Source: Gnetum montanum (Eukaryota > Streptophyta > Gnetopsida > Gnetales > Gnetaceae). Taken from it: a stretch of DNA of 64,000 bases. Shown one piece after another: positions 59,600 through 64,000 of this stretch. The stretch covers positions 127,672 to 191,671 of the forward strand of contig MNCI01005567.1 in NCBI GenBank assembly GCA_015680685.1, read 5' to 3'. The notes under the pieces were generated by a model. That model made no database searches. It saw only the letters and a program-made list of their open reading frames with translations, and was not told the DNA's origin. The translations under genes were made by a program, and so were the position numbers. Within the stretch, counting starts at the first letter, position 1, and every line of letters begins with the position of its first letter.

Positions 59600-62320
59600 C
59601 ATTATTTATATTAGGAGTTTCATATTAAAACTTCTGAAACTTACTCAATGTCAACGTTGTTAACCAAAGGGTGAAATATGTTATCTTCCCAAATCACAAT
59701 TTCACCATCCTCATAGGGTACGTAATTTCTTACTGTATGGAAGATGAAATTGCTCATAGCTTTTCTAACCATGATCTTCCTACAATCAAGTTAAAACCAA
59801 GTGTCTCTTCAACTACTAAGAAGTTGGGAATAAAAGGATCTGCCTTGCCTTCACTTGAATAACTAGATTTGAGTTTCACTTTGTGTGAACTTGGTTACGA
59901 TAGGTGATTGGTGGTTGGTATATCTTTAATTAACCTCTTTTCATTATCTTAAAAAATGAGGTGAGTATTAAGAAATTAATATTTAAATTTTCCATATATT
60001 TTTCTTACATGTGTCTTGTTTGTAGAATAATCAAGAAATAACTTCAAGTTCAAAGGAGAAATCAAATTATTGGAGCATAGGATCATGAAAGATTCATTGG
60101 AACTAAAAAAATATAGTGAATGTGGACTTGTTTAAGGAAAAAAAAACCTAAGGAGGGTAGATTATAACATCCCAATTCCCAAATGATATTTCTACATAAT
60201 GAGGATGGTGCCTCTTCATAACAAGTGTTATTGTTATCATAACACAACCCAAAAGGATGTGTTCTAATTGAAATTCAAAAAGGCATATTGTAATAATAGA
60301 TGTGTCTCTCAAGGTGACCTTTGTTGGTTCAACCTAAGGAATTTATACCTAGGCTTAAAGGTTTTGCTAGCATGAAGTTATGGAGCTGGTAAAGGCAAAT
60401 CATAGGTACTGAGTAAAGTAGGACAGGAAGAGGACTTGCCATCCCTTCTGGCGAATTGTAGGCCTAACTGTGGTGGTAGTGTTGGAAAACCTCCAAGGGA
60501 TAGATACACTATTCCATATTAATAAAGCATTATTTTCTTTCTCTTTATGCATTTTCTTTATTATTTTCTTTACACATAATGTCGAATGTTACATATATTT
60601 GAGGTTTGATATATTGTCTTCTTACGCATAATGCCTAATATAATGTATATTTGATGTTTTCCATGACATCTAAGAATGGGATGCCAAAAGTTTCATCTTA
60701 AAACTTCTGAATCTTGCTTGTTAATATTGTGAACCAAAGGGTGAAACATGTTATCTCCTCGAATCATAATTTTACCATCCTCATAGGGTAAGTAAATTTC
60801 TTGCTATATGGGAGATGAAATTGCTCATAGATTTTCTAACAATATTCTTCCTAGAATAGAGTTAAAACTAGGTGTCTTTTCAACTACTAAGAAGTTAGCA
60901 GATGTTGGGAATTATTCCTTGGCTATAATGTCTAATGAAAGAAAACCTCTCACTACTACTCTAGATCCATTGAAAGATTTTAATGTTGAAGTAGAAGTCT
61001 CTTAGATATTATCAACCATATCTAGTTTCTCAATGATAGTAAATGGAATTATGTTGGCTGCAACCTTATCATTCAAATGGACATAATGAATCTTGTATTT
61101 TCTAATGTATATGGTAATGAAGAGAGGGGTACATAGTACTTCTCTATTATGGAAGTCAGTCTTAACCTCACTGTCATGGGAAGTAAGTGTGATTTTATGC
61201 TTGTCTTCCCTAACTGGAAGCAACACAATGACTAAGTAAATGGATTCCTTATTAGTAGGCATATCTTCACTCACAAGAATAGAAGTCAAAAACTTAAATA
61301 GTGTTTTTCTATGAGCGAAGGAGATCATGAATAGGTCATAAAGGTTTAATGATGTGTTCTTTTACTTCATAGAGAGCTTGACTCATTCCATTATTGTAAG
61401 GATGTCTTTTTCATTAGTGTGTGGCTTTTCAGATTTGGTAGCTTTAACTTTCTTCATCTTACCTAAGATTCTTAGGTCATGTTTCAATGTGTGTTACTTG
61501 GAATCATTGCTCATGTCCAAATTATGGTTCTCTCTTGGTCAACTAATTAATGCATGCTAAGTAGTAGTGTTAATAAGTATGGCTACTATCAGTGTTGGTT
61601 CAATGTGCTATCTTGCTTCCAAGCCTTTTTTTACTAGCCATCTTAAGTCGACTTAGTTGGTGGCTTGGTGATAGGCTCTTTTTGTCACTTATTGCAATGA
61701 CTTCTTATTGGTTGGTGATAACATTGTTGAGGTATTGGTCACAATAGGTAAGAATTGGTTATAGGTTGTTGCAAGTTTGCTTATGGATGGTGGAGGAACC
61801 CTAATAACAAATGGTTTCTTAGCTTTAAAGGAATTGATAATACTCTATTTAGATTATGATGTTGTTTCCATTGAAGATAGAACAAATTTAACAGAATTCT
61901 CTTTAGGAACCATAAGTGATGGTGTCCATGTAATAAAAGGCTGTCTAGGTTCTCGATTTTCAGATTGAGTACTAGATGAGGAGATCTTGCTAACAAATGG
62001 TTCCTTGGAAGGACTAGACCTATTAGATGTTGTAAAAGAGGGTATGTTGTAAGGATCATTATTGGTGTTTATATGGTTAAATTCATTTAATACCAGCTCT
62101 CCATAATCCATCATCTTTTTAAGCTCGTCTTTCAAGACTAATAAAAAATTGGTATAATGACCAATTAGTTAATGGTAGTGATAAAATCTATCAAGTCAAA
62201 AGTACTTTGGTAGTTGTGGATCATCTTGGTTGCTACTGTTGAATTTTTAGTAATTTCACTATGAATCAAGAACATAGAAGGATGGTTGAATAAGTTTCCC
62301 AATTAAAATCACTATAACCA
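59600..62320 (-). pseudogene. Tat-type gag-protease fragment, partly duplicated
   Basis: Minus strand. The gag end lies at about 62,210-62,050: an FYHYHQLIGHYTNF knuckle relic with both Cys lost, then LKKMMDYGEL. A linker follows (KPFVIRVPPPSISK). Protease is at 61,330-60,700: CTPLFITIYI, VAANIIPF preceded by LND where the active Asp-Gly is expected, FNGSRVVVRG, FNSILGR. The layout and wording parallel the gag-protease of the 19 kb element (LNLYDLFMIS versus LSLYDLIMTS), so the two are relatives. The protease end is present twice: about 60,695-60,900 and about 59,625-59,830 (shared AACCAAAGGGTGAAA and CCATCCTCATAGGGTA). RT and integrase are absent. Confidence 0.75.
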
Positions 62321-62399
62321 CCAAAATCAAACATAATTTTTTACATGGTTTCCCAACTTGGGTAGTTCACACTTAGAGGGTAAAATCCATGTACACCTT

Positions 62400-62845
62400 T
62401 GAACTTTGTTGTTGCAAAAATGTGGTTTGAAGGACACCACAACCTTTACATGATTTGAGCTCTTCTCTAGAGTGTTTCTTTACTATGAAACCACTCAAAT
62501 CAACAAGCTTCCAATAATCTCAAAATGTGGTTTAAAGGATTTCATAACCTTTACAAATGTGAGCTCTACATTAGAGCGTTTTATCACTACAAAACTACTT
62601 AATTCTGCGACATCCTAATAAGCTCAAAATGTGATCTAAAGGATTCCACAACCTTTACAAACATGAGCTCTGCACTAGAGTGTTTTATCAATACAAAAGC
62701 ACTCAACCTCACAAGGTCCCAACAAGCTCAAAATATAGTTTAAAGGATCTCACAACCTTTACAACTGTGAGCTCCACACTAATGTCTTTTGTCGCTACAA
62801 AACCACTCAACCTTGCAAGGTCCCAATAAGCTCAATGAAGATGCC
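62400..62845. repeat. ~104-bp tandem repeat array
   Basis: Four copies with AACCTTTACA starting at 62,441, 62,546, 62,650 and 62,754, period 104-105. Each has TGAGCTC...CTAGAG, CTACAAAACCACTCAA and CAATAAGCTCAAAATGTG variants. It lies just upstream of the minus-strand gag relic. Confidence 0.9.
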
Positions 62846-64000
62846 TTCCTGCAAGAAGCACATCAACCTTTTAGGACTACAAAAAAAAGAAAAAAAAAGA
62901 TTAAGAAAAGAGTGTAACTTGATTTACAGATTCCTTGTACTTGAAGCTCACAACATATAAAATATGCAAATGATGAATCAATGAAGAAAAAATAAAAATT
63001 CTCTTAAATAGCCAAAAATAGATATGTTAATGAATAGTATTTTCTTATTTCCTAATAATTCCATTTAGTCTTATAACCTTTGAGTTTCCAAAAACTCCTA
63101 GAAATTCATGCAACAGCTATTGAACAACTAGTTTGGACATCTACTTCAAGGATGAGATGTCTAACTATAAACAACCTTAATGCAAGAGAGATGTCTACCT
63201 GAAAGTGGAGATGTCTACCTTGTGACATCTATTTAGCAAGATAGAAGTATATTGTCAACTTGAGACATCTTCTTTGTTTTCATAGTTTGAGATCTAAACT
63301 ATTCCATGGTCATTTTGGCATCTCAATAGTCCTCAAAACATCTTCCTTTGGCTTGTAGACTCTGTTTCCATCCACTTTCTCATCTTGTCCACTTTAGTAT
63401 TCATTTCATCATTTTAACATAGCTCTCATTCTTGAATTCTTGGTTCTTTTAGCTCTTGTTCTGAAGTCATAGATCTCCTTGTGAAGTCTTTTCTAATTAT
63501 ACTCTTTCATGGTCATGCAAACACACATTCTACATTTTTCATTTTCTCTAAGTTTTTGACATACCAAAAGGTCAATAATCTTCCCCTCTTTGATGGTGTT
63601 CAAAACTTAAAATAATGGGTTAGTATATCCCAAATAAATATAGAAAAGTAAAATTCATCAACAAAAGCTCTCCTCCTTTTTAGATAGCAACCAAATGTGG
63701 GAAAAAGATACAACCATAACTTCTCAATAAAGTTTGACCATATCTGCACTATATGAAAATCCCATAGAGATACAAGTATTTAGATAAGGAAGAAACATGA
63801 TGGGCTAAGGATGAGCAACCAAATTTCATTAAGAGCTTCCCTATATCTATTTACAAAGAAGATTAAAATCAAGAAGACATAGCAAATCCATGTCTTTTAG
63901 TTGATATCCAAAGGCTGAATTTTATAGTTTGAGCATTGAAGCTCATGCAATTTGTCTTTGAACCAATAAGCCATTAGTAACAAAATATGTCATGATTCTA
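62846..64000. other. Spacer, no gene seen
   Basis: AT-rich to the window edge. At 63,130-63,260 the phrase GATGTCTACCT/GAGATGTCTA recurs four or five times. It could be LTR or leader of the neighbouring gag relic, but I found no LTR boundary. Confidence 0.4.

Overview
The window is nuclear DNA of a land plant with a large, repeat-packed genome. The evidence is one intron-containing, secreted plant cell-wall enzyme gene lying among decayed plant transposons: Ty3/gypsy elements of the Tat and Athila types, a LINE, a MULE/FAR1-like transposase and a PIF1-type helicase. Long AT-rich spacers, a 19 kb LTR element and low gene density suit a gymnosperm or another giant-genome plant. The sequence alone does not settle the species.

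Layout. 1-4.9 kb: minus-strand remains of an Athila-like gypsy element (RNase H tail, integrase, then a downstream coiled-coil ORF). 4.9-7.6 kb: a minus-strand MULE/FAR1-like transposase pseudogene that still shows an intron. 8.9-16.9 kb: a 1.25 kb direct repeat pair flanking two copies of a leader-plus-gag module, resembling a gag-only LTR element. 17-22.8 kb: AT-rich, with one unrecognised coding scrap and a 3 x 102 bp tandem repeat. 22,851-23,221: assembly gap. 23.4-24.5 kb: PIF1-like helicase relic. 25.6-26.4 kb: an isolated pectin methylesterase exon and a berberine-bridge-enzyme-like fragment. 27,166-29,962: a GC-rich two-exon GH31 alpha-xylosidase/alpha-glucosidase gene with a TATA box and signal peptide, but a one-base frameshift in exon 2. 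30.5-55.1 kb: a minus-strand LINE split by a complete LTR retrotransposon. 57.5-62.8 kb: minisatellites and a minus-strand gag-protease fragment related to that retrotransposon. The rest is AT-rich spacer.

The most interesting object is the LTR retrotransposon at 32,359-51,395. It has 1.50 and 1.76 kb LTRs, a perfect 5-bp target duplication (ACCTC) and Tat-type coding order (gag, protease, RT, RNase H, second archaeal-type RNase H, integrase). Between protease and RT lies a ~6.4 kb block holding an antisense gene-like unit. I could resolve it into seven exons (43,562 down to 39,113) whose six introns have GT-AG ends and whose phases all agree. They give a 1,142-codon frame with no frameshift and 27 nonsense codons, 20 of them TAG. 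The block may sit inside a sense-strand intron: a good acceptor precedes the RT frame at 44,470. It is bracketed by minisatellites that share a core with a third array after integrase. The LTRs and interior also carry many GCTACGCTA/TAGCGTAGC palindromes.

How the parts work together: the only plausible host function is cell-wall xyloglucan or oligosaccharide trimming by the GH31 enzyme. Everything else is mobile-element history: a LINE inserted, the Tat element inserted into it, and both decayed, largely by transitions of the kind expected from cytosine methylation.
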